DNA of 64,000 bases, taken from the NCBI GenBank assembly GCA_036346405.1, contig CM070553.1:72232976-72296975 (forward strand). The letters run 5' to 3'. The position numbers were made by a program, and so were the translations under genes. The notes under the pieces were generated by a model, which was given only the letters and a program-made list of their open reading frames with translations, made no database searches and was not told the DNA's origin. This DNA is from Phyllostachys edulis (taxonomy: Eukaryota > Streptophyta > Magnoliopsida > Poales > Poaceae). Positions 54,421 through 63,650 of this stretch are shown one piece after another. Each line of letters begins with the position of its first letter. Position 1 is the first letter of the stretch.

Positions 54421-54892
54421 CTCACTTACTTGCTATCTATATAAGTTACATCTGCAATGAACTAAAATTTAAGAATTCAAAACACTGAGAGTTTAAATAA
54501 AATAGATTGCAAGTTGATATCCACTAGGTATTTTCGAAGATGATTTCCCTTGGAAACATATTTTATACAGAAAAAATAGGAGTTACCCAACCAATTAACT
54601 ATATAAACAAATAGTATCTGTTACGCACAAGAAAAAGGTTGATCAATGTTCCAACTTTTAATAGCAAAGATAAAACATGCAACAGGGTGCAAGAGACTAA
54701 CAAATTCAGTGCGTCCTAATAAAATATAAATGAAAGGAGTTGTAATGTCCTTCAGTTTTTTAACGTTTTGAAACATAGAGATGCTTTAGTAAAATATATG
54801 TCTGAGATGCTACTTTTGCAAATTGGTGTACTTCGCATACAAAGTATATACATATATATTCGCTTTTCCACATTTTCTTTTCTTTTTGATAT
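54421..54892. other. Outer CACTA 5' flank, A/T-rich
   Basis: A/T-rich sequence with no gene. It should lead to the TNP2 gene or the right CACTA end, but neither is seen before the junction with a Sirevirus LTR tip at 54,893. Confidence 0.5.
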
Positions 54893-54952
54893 TGTGGATA
54901 TCATGGGGATATGCTCACGATCTTAAGATGATGATACAATTGGCAATGGCTT
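54893..54952 (+). repeat. 60-bp tip of a Sire-1/2-type LTR
   Basis: TGTGGATATCATGGGGATAT and the next 40 bases match the outer end of the Sire-1/2 LTRs (225 onward; 38,921 leftward). It is cut at the shared word GCTT, where Ty3-D LTR sequence begins. No polypurine tract precedes it, so it would be the outer edge of a 5' LTR or solo LTR. Confidence 0.8.
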
Positions 54953-56614
54953 AGCCATACTCCAGTAGACGCTGGTCTCCTCATGAATCAATATTGCTAA
55001 ACATGACTAATTAAATTATGGAACTGTGGTTGGTGCCACTGCTGTGCAACTGTGGTTGGAGCCCGGTTGTGTTGCTTGTGGTCGAAGCCACCTTTGTTAA
55101 AATTTGCAGTGCCGGGACCAGGATGGTCCTTTGGCCAGGTGAAACCCCAAAACTGTTTTATGCTCGGGCAAGTTGGCAAGGTGCGAGTAGTGGGTGCTCC
55201 ATGAGTTGTTGCTATGGAGTCACTTGGGTGCTCCATGAGTTGTTGCTATGGAGTCACCTGGGTGCCCTAAAGTTGGTGCTATGGGGTCACATTGGGTTGA
55301 GGATAGCTTTGCCTGAGCAGCCAATTAAGGACTGAACCTTGGGAGTCATTGATCTGGGCCATGCCGTGCAACCACATGTCCATTATGGGGTGGACCGGGT
55401 GTAATAACTAGAGATGTTCTGATTTGGTTCTGTTGTGGTGGGGCGTTGGCGCGCTGGCGCAAGAGGGGGCACGAATCCGGTGGAGGTTGCAGCCCAACCG
55501 GAAGCGAAACCTTAGTAGGCAGAACTGAGTCGGGACAGGCCTTTGTAAAAACCCGGTGGTGGTCTCTACTTGATTCACATGTCTAAGGTAACGTGTGTAA
55601 TATCAAGCGACTACCTCTTGTGGGTAAAGTTGTACACCTCTACAGAGTAAATCTATTCGAATAGCCGCGTCCTCGGTTATGGACACACCCGGAGATTTCG
55701 ATTGAGGGTTAGTCATTTCTTCAAGAGAGGTCTTGTGAACCCTAGAAGTGGTCCATGGTTGATTGTGGGAATCGGCGAGTGCTCTGGGTGGCTCCGGCGT
55801 ACTTGTGATGACCACGGTTGTCCGTGGAGGTCTAGGGGTGGTCTTGTAAAGCTCTGGAGTGGGTGCTCCAGAGAAGTCTGGGTTGGTGCCTTGGGAGTGA
55901 GTGGGTGCTCACGACCTCCCTTTTGAAAATCAAATGTACTTATGTATTATTGTTTTAACTTAAGCTTTGCAATCTATACATGTTATTTACTGTCAAATTT
56001 GCTTTTTGCAAACTAACCATGCAGCTCACCTTGTCAAGCCGTGCATGAATATTACTTGCATACTTTATCCCCACGGCTTGCTGAGCACATTCAAAGTGCT
56101 CATTGGCTTGTGCCCTCTGTTTTAATCAGCAGAGGTGGGAGATCCAGGAGGTCTTGTGCTCTCAGGAGGGGAGCTCTTTGAAGACCCTGCGCACTAGGAC
56201 GTCCTCCACTTGGTAGCCTGTGGGCTAGCCGAATGGACCCTGTAATTGTTTTGTTTTTCGCTGTGTTGTTGTTCTCTTTTGCTGTTAGCCTTGAGAGGCA
56301 CCCCTGTACAAACCTTGACCTTAAGGTCCCTTGTTAATATATGTGTTAATTTGTCTGCTTCATCTTTGTTCCTGTTGTATGGATTTGATTACACTAATGT
56401 GGAGTCTATGCGAGCTAGCCAATCTGATCCTGGGACTAGCTCGGTGTGCACAGGGCCAAGACCCCCAAGAGGTCTTTGAGATCTCTTGGGAGGTCCTGAC
56501 AGACCTCCCTTCAGAACGTACCGGGCGGTACTACCGCTCCTCCATGCGGTAGTACCGGAGCAAAAAAAAAAAGAAAAAAAATCCAGGCGGTATATTCCAA
56601 GGGAGTTCCTCACA
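54953..56614 (+). repeat. 5' LTR of Ty3-D, left-truncated
   Basis: The 3' 1.66 kb of the LTR, ending GGGAGTTCCTCACA. It includes the conserved block with CTATTCGAATAGCC (55,622-55,686), two GAGTTGTTGCTATGGAGTCA repeats (55,201-55,260), an inverted repeat GGGAGGTC-CTGACA-GACCTCCC (56,488-56,509), the palindromes GCGGTACTACCGC and GCGGTAGTACCGG (56,524-56,560), and an A-rich tract (56,562-56,580) close to the end. Confidence 0.85.
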
Positions 56615-56618
56615 GAGG

Positions 56619-56630
56619 TGGTATCCGAGC
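56619..56630 (+). promoter_or_regulatory. Primer-binding site of Ty3-D
   Basis: TGGTATCCGAGC, one mismatch to the tRNA-Met-type TGGTATCAGAGC, four bases after the LTR end. Confidence 0.85.
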
Positions 56631-57181
56631 TCCATACCGGCTGTAGAACGTAACCTTAGTTAGCATGGTCATTTTAGTCTATTTCAAAAGTTATTTTCTA
56701 AATCAAACCAACTGGAAAACCTAACTAGTGGTTCTCCTCTTGCCTTGTTCGGTCCTGTTCTTATCTCGTCTCATTCTTTTCACCTCTTAATCCATTCTTT
56801 TCTTACCTTTTCCTTAGGTTCTTGTACCTTACCCCTTATGGAACCTTGTTTCTAAGCTCAATATGACCTCCTTAACTCAACAATCTTTGTAGGATCTGGC
56901 CTTGTTTTAAGTTGACCACCCCAATAGGCTAGGATTAGTAGTGCTGTTGCTAGGCTACCCTTTTAATTCTAGCATTATTTAGTCCTGTATCTAGGATTCT
57001 TTGTTGAGTTTTCTTGCCTCTTAGTAGCTTTTCGGCTACTATTTCTTTTCAGGTTAACCTACTTCTCCCCGAATAGGTTGTTCTATCTTTCTCTCTTGTT
57101 CTCACTCACCTATGGTGCTTTTCTCTCTCATCTTTTGTGCTTTCTTTTCCTCATCTTTTAAACCTGAGAGGCTTCTTGCAG
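56631..57181 (+). other. Ty3-D leader
   Basis: Pyrimidine-rich 550-bp leader without coding signal, ending GGCTTCTTGCAG directly before the gag ATG; the last bases would serve as a 3' splice site if the leader is spliced. Confidence 0.6.
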
Positions 57182-58414
57182 ATGGTTCAGACCCGCAGCT
57201 CAGCAAATCAAGATGATCCAGTGGACCCCTCTTTGCCACCACCCCCACCTCCTCCAGCAGCAACCTCAGACCAAAGCCTGGGGCAGTTCATGGTAGCTCA
57301 AGCTCAGTTGATGAGTGCCATGATGCAGAATATGAATCAGATGATGGCTCAGCAAAGTCAGACAACTGCTGCTCTCCTCGCCATGATGAACCAGAACAAC
57401 CAGACAGTTGCCATGCAGCCTTCAACTCCAGTGTTTCCTCAGTCAAGGCTAGTGGATTTCTTGAGGACCCGACCTCCAACATTCTCCAGCTCCCCCGAGC
57501 CTTTGGATGCTGATGACTGGTTGCGCTTGACTGACAAGAAGCTCGCCATTGCTCAATGCAACGACCGTGAGAGAGTTTTGTATGCAGCACATCAACTTGA
57601 AGGCCCAGCAACAGAGTGGTGGGAGAATTTTTGTGCCGCCCATGCAGACCACCAAAGTATCACCTGGACTGAGTTTTTAGAAGCTTTTCGTCATTCTCAT
57701 GTTCCGGATGGGATGGTTGAAATGAAGAAGAGCGAGTTCCATGAGCTGAGTCAAGGGAGCTTGTTAGTGGGTGAATACCTCAACAAATTCACTCAATTGG
57801 CACGTTATGCTCCAGAAGATGTTGCCACCGATGATGCCAAGCAGAAGAAGTTTCATCGAGGACTCAACCCCAGTCTGAAGGTTCAGGTCATTGGTAATGA
57901 CTATGCAGATTTTTAGCATCATGTAAACAAGGCCATGCTGATTGAAGAATCCCGCAGAGAGCTTTCAGAATCATTCAAGAGAAAGATGTCACAACCCAGA
58001 GCTCATCAAAGACCTCCTCAGCGAGCCAAGACATTTGCCCAATATCAGCCTGATACTTTTGGGACCTCTGCAGCAGTGCCCCATTCAGTTGCTCAAGAAT
58101 TCGACAACAGCCAACAGCTCAAAAGTACCAAGCTTGCCGAAGGTATCCAGTGCTTCAATTGCCAACAGTGGGGTCATTTTGCCAAGCACTGCCCTCAACG
58201 TCATCAGTGGAAGCAAGCCCCTTCCCAAGCCTCAAGGCCAGCCACCAGACCTCCAGGTTTTGCTGCAAAGGGGCAAGTGAACCACGTCGCTCTGGAGCAG
58301 GCCCAACCGGCTCAGGACCTCTTCCATGGTAAGTTCTGGTCAGTGGCGGTTTTGTCTCACTCAAAGAGACTTGGAGGAGTGAGCAAAACCCGTGTTTCCC
58401 AACCTATTCCTTAG
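57182..58414 (+). pseudogene. gag: Ty3-D gag with one in-frame stop
   Basis: About 410 codons, nearly intact. Start MVQTRSSANQDDPVDPSLPP, a Met/Gln-rich segment (MMQNMNQMMAQQSQTTAALL), then the Gag core TRPPTFSSSPEPLDADDWLR, GPATEWWENFCAAHADHQSI and LNKFTQLARYAPEDVATDDA. TAG at 57,914-57,916 after NDYADF stands where relatives have Gln. The same frame continues with HHVNKAMLIEESRRELSES and the zinc knuckle CFNCQQWGHFAKHC (58,151-58,192). At about 58,325 it enters the protease N-terminus (LFHGKFW) and after about 25 altered residues ends at TAG 58,412, marking the pol deletion point. The ATG was chosen because it follows the leader splice-like site and matches related gag starts. Confidence 0.88.
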
Positions 58415-58443
58415 TCAACCCGAATCTCGGGGCCGAGATTCCC

Positions 58444-58459
58444 TTTAAGGGGTGTAGGT
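58444..58459 (+). promoter_or_regulatory. Polypurine tract region of Ty3-D
   Basis: TTTAAGGGGTGTAGGT before the LTR start TGTAACGTCCC. The preceding CGGGGCCGAGATTCC parallels CGGGGCGAGATTTTTG of Ty3-A, showing that the 3' end of the internal region was kept during the pol deletion. Confidence 0.75.
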
Positions 58460-61400
58460 TGTAACGTCCCGTTTGTCCAGAGTTCTTAAAGTTTTCAAAA
58501 TAAAAAGAACCATTTGATTTTGTTGAGAGTTCAAAGCTTAACTTGAGATTTTAAAAGAGCTTTAATTGACTAAACCAAACTTCAACTAAATCAGTTCGGC
58601 TTCTTCTGGAGTTTGTTGGAGTTTTCCTTTTCTCTTTTTGCTCTGTGAGCCTTTAAGCTTGGCTTCTCCTTTCCAGGACCTCTTCTGTGTCTGTACCTCT
58701 CTCTCTCTCGGTCCAGACCTCCTTTGTGTTGGACCTCCCATTGCTCAGACTCCTTTGTTGGTCTAAGACCTCCCTTTTTGGTTTTAGACTAGCTCGGGTT
58801 TGTGTTTCAAATCGCTTTGATCTCTGGATCTTTTCTTGTATCTTTTGTTTGGACTTCCTCTAGTCCAGACCTTCTCTTTGTTGGTTTGAATCTCTTGGTA
58901 TTTAGACCTCCCCTTTGGTCTAAACTTTCTTCTCTATTTAGATCTCCTTTGGTCTAGACCTCTTTCTCTGTTTGGACCTCCTCGTGGACCTCTCAGCGTT
59001 CATTTGAACTCCCTGAGTTCATTTGAGCGTCCCAGAGTCCCTTTGGACCTTCCCCGTGTCCTACAAGACCTCCCTTGTGTCCTCCAGGACCTCCCCTCGT
59101 GTTCGTTTGGATCTCCCTTGTGCCCGATCGGACCTCCCACTCGATTTTGATCTTCATCGCTTTTGGACCGTTCGATTTGTGTTGGATGGTTTGATCTTGT
59201 CGGCACGTTCGGATGGTCTGAACGTTCAAATTCTTTTGAACCCTTTGATTTATTTTGGACGGCCTTGATCTGATGTAGCGTTCGCTGGTCCGAACGTTCC
59301 CATCATTTTGGACCGCCCGATCTAGTTGAGTGGTCAAGATCGAGTGGCAACTTTGGATGGTCCGAACGGCCCAATCGTTTTGACCCGTTCGATTGTAATC
59401 CGACAGCTCCCGCTCCTTTGTGCCTTATCTCGCTATCGCGGACCTCCCCTTGGGAGATATGACCGTCAGGACCTCCCCTTTGTTAGATCTGACCGTTAGG
59501 ACCTCCCCTTTGGAGATCTTAACCATTCAGACCTCTCCTTTGTTAGATCTGACCGTTAGGACCTCCTCTTTGGAGATCTTAACCGTTCAGACCTCCCCTT
59601 TGTTAGATTTGACCGTTAGGACCTCCCCTTTGGAGATCTTAACTGTTCAAACCTCCCCTTTGTTAGATCTGACCGTTAGGACCTCCCCTTTGGAGATCTT
59701 AACCGTTCAGACCTCCCCTTTGTTAGATCTGACCGTTAGGACCTCCTCTTTGGAGATCTTAACCGTTCAGACCTCCCTTTTGTTAGATCTGACCGTTAGG
59801 ACCTCCCCTTTGGAGATCTTAACCGTTCAGACCTCCCCTTTGTGGATCTGACCGTCAGGACCTCCCCTTTGTGGATCTGACTCTCATGACCTCCCCGTTG
59901 TTGTGTCTTTTGGACCTCCTGTCCATAGGACCTCCCCGTGGTTGTGTCTTTTGGACCTCGTGTCCATAGGACCTCCTCTTGGTGTGTCTTTTGGACCGCT
60001 TTGCCCTCGGGACCTCCTTGAATTCCTTTACTCTTTGTGGTCTGGACCTCCTCCGAGGTCCAGAACCCTTCTGTGGTTCAGACCTCCTTCGAGGTCTAGG
60101 TCCCTTTGTGTTTAGACCTCCTTGCAGGTCTAGATTTCTCCCTTGTGTTTAGACCTCCTTTGAGGTTTAGATTCCCTTGTGGTTTAGACCTCCCCGTTGG
60201 TCTAGACCTCTTCTTTGGGTTTAAACCTTTGTTGGTCTGGACCTCTCTGTTGGTTCTTTGTTTGGCTCTAGACCTCCCCTTGTCTCCAGGACCTCCTTCC
60301 CGTAGGACCTCCCTGCCTTTGGGCCTCCTCGCCCTTAGGACCTGCCCGTGGTCTTTTTGCGAACGCCATCCTAGCGGTCAAGACCCCCCTCATGGGTCAC
60401 GACCTCCTTTCTTGAATTCCCCTTGACCTTCACAGGACCTTTTCCTGTTTTTAGCCAGTAACCTTGTCACTCTTTTTTGTACCTTGCGCACCTTTTTCTA
60501 TCTTTTGTCACGTCCTTGCCATTGCAAAAGTGTGCACCCTTTTATTGTTGTCACCTCCTCCTTGACCTTTTGTCTCCTCCCGTACCTGCTCTAGTCCTTT
60601 TTGGTACTTGTTGGTAGTGTACATTTGTACCAATACCTTGAACCTGGTCATTCCTTTTTTGTGGCGGTCCTATTCTCCTTTTTCTTTATATGGAGCACCA
60701 CAGAGTGACCACTTCCTCCTTGTTTTTCACTCAACCTTCTCCTCCTCTCCCTCTCAGTTCTAGAGAGCTCTCTTAGCTCCTCTGGTTGGACCTCCCCCTT
60801 GTCGGACCTCCCTTTCCAGTGGACCTCTTCCCTTTTTGGTTCTAGCCTAGTTCTTTTCGGTTTCTTTTTGGGTTGCTTTATTTATTTTTTTTCTTCGCAT
60901 CGTGTAGATTTCGTTGGTGCGGAGGAGTTTGAAGATCCAGCGGCCTTCTCAGAAGCTCGGCAGCTCACCATTGAAGGCAGGTCGTGATCCTTGATCATTT
61001 TGAACCCACCTTTACAAAAAGTACTTTGATTTGTTATAAACCTGCATGGCTATTTGTATAAAATGGTTTGGGCTCTAGTTAAATACCCACCTGTTTTATG
61101 CCTCCTTGTTTCTTTGGCAATCCACATGTTGACATGTTTCCTTGAACACCTTAGGATGGGTACTATTAGTTGGTTTCATATTGCTATTGCTAACATGGGT
61201 ATCGTGCTTGCTTAGCCATGCTCTAGTAGACGCTGGTCTCCTCATGAATCAATATTGCTAAACTTGACTAATTAAATTATGGAACTGTGGTTGGTGCCAC
61301 TGCTGTGCAACTGTGGTTGGAGCCCTGTTGTGTTGCTTGTGGTCGAAGCCACCTTTGTTAAAATTTGTAGTGCCAGGACCAGGGTGGTCCTTTGGCCAGG

Positions 61401-61940
61401 TGAAACCCCAAAACAGTTTTATGCTCGGGCAAGTTGGCAAGGTACGAGTAGTGGGTGCTCCATGAGTTGTTGCTATGGAGTCACTTGGGTGCTCCATGAG
61501 TTGTTGCTATGGAGTCACCTGGGTGCCCCAAAGTTGGTGCTATGGGGTCACATTGGGTTGAGGATAGCCTTGCCTGAGCAGCCAATTAATGACTGAACCT
61601 TGGGAGCCATTGATCTGGGCCATGCCGTGCAACCACATGTCCATTATGGGGTGGACCGGGTGCAATAACTAGAGATGTTCTGATTTGGTTCTGTTGTGGT
61701 GGGGCGTTGGCGCGCTGGCGCAAGAGGGGGCACGAATCCGGTGGAGGTTGCAGCCCAACCGGAAGCGAAACCTCAGCGGGCAGAACTGAGTCGAGACAGG
61801 CCTTTGTAAAAACCCGGTGGTGGTCTCTACTTGATTCACATTTCAAAGGTAACGTGTGTAATATCAAGTGACTACCTCTTGTGGGTAAAGTTGTACACCT
61901 CTGCAGAGTAAATCTATTCGAATAGCCGCGTCCTCGGTTA
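58460..61940 (+). repeat. 3' LTR of Ty3-D, right-truncated
   Basis: Begins TGTAACGTCCCGTTTG. Between 58,670 and 60,430 it is dominated by GACCTCC words, including the 30/60-bp array. A CTTATATGGAGCACC region (60,686-60,702) may be promoter-related. At 60,905-60,987 a short acidic frame FVGAEEFEDPAAFSEARQLT sits at the place where LTR-A, B and C carry the DPPQQ frame. The LTR stops at 61,940 inside the conserved block, right after GCCGCGTCCTCGGTTA. Confidence 0.85.
59439..59896 (+). repeat. 30/60-bp tandem array in the Ty3-D LTR
   Basis: About fifteen 30-bp monomers alternating between a TTTGGAGATCTTAACCGT type and a TTTGTTAGATCTGACCGT type, each beginning with (C/T)(A/C)(G)GACCTCCCC, giving about seven 60-bp dimers. 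Sequence identity between dimers is high in the centre and lower at the edges. Because 60 is a multiple of 3, a frame of 143 codons with a 20-residue repeat stays open (59,420-59,851); it is not evidence for a gene. Confidence 0.95.
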
Positions 61941-61959
61941 ACCATTGGGTGGTAACAGG

Positions 61960-63060
61960 ATGACAGGACCTACTACTCGTGCGCGAGCACAACAAGAGGA
62001 GAGGTTCTCAACCCCTGTTCCCTACTCTCAGGGAGAGCAAGCTGAACCTTCTAGTTCTCATGGTCCGCAAGGTGGTTGTCAGGAAGAGGAGCTTCCTCCG
62101 CCGCCCTCTATGGCTGATGTGCTCATGCAGATAGAGCGCAACAGGATGGACCAAACGCGCATTCTGGAGCAAATTGCGCGGAACACTTCTTCCACTACCA
62201 CACCAGCTGGCGGTGCAGGAGGTCATCATGTGCATGGGGGTCTTGCTGATTTTCAGCGGACCAACCCGCCAGTGTTCTCCAGTTCCCAAGAACTATTGGA
62301 AGCCGAAGATTGGCTCTGAAATATTGAGAAGAAGTTGCTGATATCTCAATGTTCCGAGAGGGAGAAAGTCCTATTCGCTAGCTACCAGTTGAATGGAGCA
62401 GCTAGCGTTTGGTGGGACAACCTTCTTGCCACCCAACCTGCTGGACATGTCCCTACTTGGGATGAGTTCACGAAAGCCTTTCGTGAAGCTCATTCCCGAA
62501 GGGGTGATGTTGATTAAGCAGCAGGAATTCCTCGCACTCAAGCAAGGGCGAAAGTCAGTGACCGAGTATTTGCATGAATTCAACTTCCTTGCTCGGTATG
62601 CACCTGATGATGTTTTGCTGACCTTCGTCGTCGAAACCGCTTCATGCATGGGTTATCTGAAGAACTGCAGTTGGCCCTGGCAGTGCAAGACTTCAGGAAT
62701 TTTCAACATCTTGTCGACAAAGCCATTATTGCTGAGACTAAAAGCAAGGCTTTGGAGGAGTCGCGGAAGCGGCAAAAGGCCACCCAGTTTGTAGCTAGTA
62801 GCTGTTCCATAAGACCATGTCTGTGGCAGCCTCAGTCTTTTCGAGCACCAACTCCAGTTCCTCCAAGGGCGCCAGTGTGTGCACCTCGTCTCCCTCCACC
62901 CACTGGGCAGCCCAGACCTAGTGGAAACCGGCCACCTACTGCTATCAATGTCAGGCCTGGTGTGATTTGCTACCATTGTGGACGTCTGGGACATTTCGCA
63001 AACCAATGTTTTGCTAAGGCACGTGGATTGCCACCTGTTCAACCTTCCCCAGCTGCTGTG
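61960..63060 (+). pseudogene. gag: Ty3-F gag (one stop, two compensating frameshifts)
   Basis: The ATG at 61,960 opens MTGPTTRARAQQEERF. The Gag core follows: NPPVFSSSQELLEAEDWL, then TGA at 62,317-62,319 (relatives have Arg, CGA), NGAASVWWDNLLATQPAGH, a frameshift near 62,500, KQGRKSVTEYLHEFNFLARY, a second shift near 62,625 that restores the frame, and MHGLSEELQLALAVQDFRNF. From 62,644 the frame is open to 63,909. The zinc knuckle is CYHCGRLGHFANQC at 62,968-63,009, intact. Confidence 0.88.
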
Positions 63061-63650
63061 CGTCCTACACCATCTCTAAAGACAGCTGTCAAGCCTGATC
63101 CAGTTCCAGTCCGCGGTCGTGTAAATCAAATAACTGTTGAAGAAGCGGCCGAGGCACCTGAAGTTGTTCTTGGTATGCTCCTAGTTAATTTCAGTTCAGC
63201 TATTGTTTTATTTGATTCTGGAGCATCCCATTCTTTTGTTAGTAGGCAGTTTGCTACTCAACATCAGTTAGTTATGCATCATCTTCATCCACCACATATT
63301 ATTCACTCACCTGGGTCAGTCTTTATGACTAATCAAATCTACCGTAATGTCAATATCAATATTGAAGGGGTAGATTTTTGGGCAGACCTGATTGTGATAG
63401 ACTCTAAAGGGTTGGATGTTATTTTGGGAATGGATTGGTTGTCCAAGAATCTAGGACAGATTAATTGTGCCCAACGAACTATTTCCATAACTAATAAAGA
63501 CGGCATTTCAGTCGTTTTTCAGTCTAGGACCGTTGATTCTCATCTTTGTGCCTTGCAAATTGATGCCACCCCTACCTTGGAGTCGGTACCAGTAGTGTGT
63601 GAATATCCTGACGTCTTTCCTGAAGATCTTCCAGGTTTACCACCGGATCA
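63061..63650 (+). CDS. pro: Ty3-F aspartic protease (open)
   Basis: In the open frame 62,644-63,909: VLGMLLVNFSSAIVLFDSGA with active-site DSG at 63,214-63,222, SHSFVSRQFATQHQ, then NINIEGVDFWADLIVI and LDVILGMDWLSKNLGQINCA. The linker VVCEYPDVFPEDLPGLPPDQ leads to RT. This is the only protease in the window with both its active site and its reading frame undamaged. Confidence 0.88.

Larger units (their letters stand above)
42120..54892 (-). mobile_element. Outer CACTA element with Ulp1-type gene (right end truncated)
   Basis: The left end is CACTACTACAGAGAGG at 42,120, preceded by AAC (possible 3-bp TSD copy), followed by 400 bp of subterminal repeats TCACAGACGGTT in both orientations. On the minus strand it carries one gene in two parts, N-terminal (54,420-53,057) and C-terminal (44,396-42,736), split by solo LTR-C. 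No TNP2-type transposase and no right terminal inverted repeat were found before the junction at 54,892, so the element is a defective remnant. Confidence 0.8.
54950..61940 (+). mobile_element. Ty3-D: gag-only Ty3 derivative (TR-GAG-like), both ends truncated
   Basis: Layout: partial 5' LTR (54,953-56,614), PBS (56,619), leader, gag (57,182-58,414), polypurine tract, partial 3' LTR (58,460-61,940). The gag frame runs into the first residues of the protease and then directly to the 3' end, so protease, RT and integrase have been deleted. Such gag-only LTR elements (TR-GAG type) need enzymes supplied by an autonomous relative. The LTR parts overlap (54,953-55,680 matches 61,213-61,940), allowing an estimate of about 4.4 kb for the full LTR. 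Confidence 0.85.

Noticed and set aside
58328..58336. Perfect-looking splice donor ATGGTAAGT at the end of Ty3-D gag
   Set aside because: The bases encode the usual protease start HGKFW in relatives, so the GTAAGT word is explained by coding sequence; no matching acceptor is needed to explain the deletion.
59420..59851. 143-codon frame with a 20-residue repeat
   Set aside because: It stays open only because the 60-bp repeat length is divisible by three; it lies in an LTR.
59439..59896. CRISPR-like array (30-bp repeated words)
   Set aside because: The repeats are contiguous with no unique spacers, and the context is a plant LTR.
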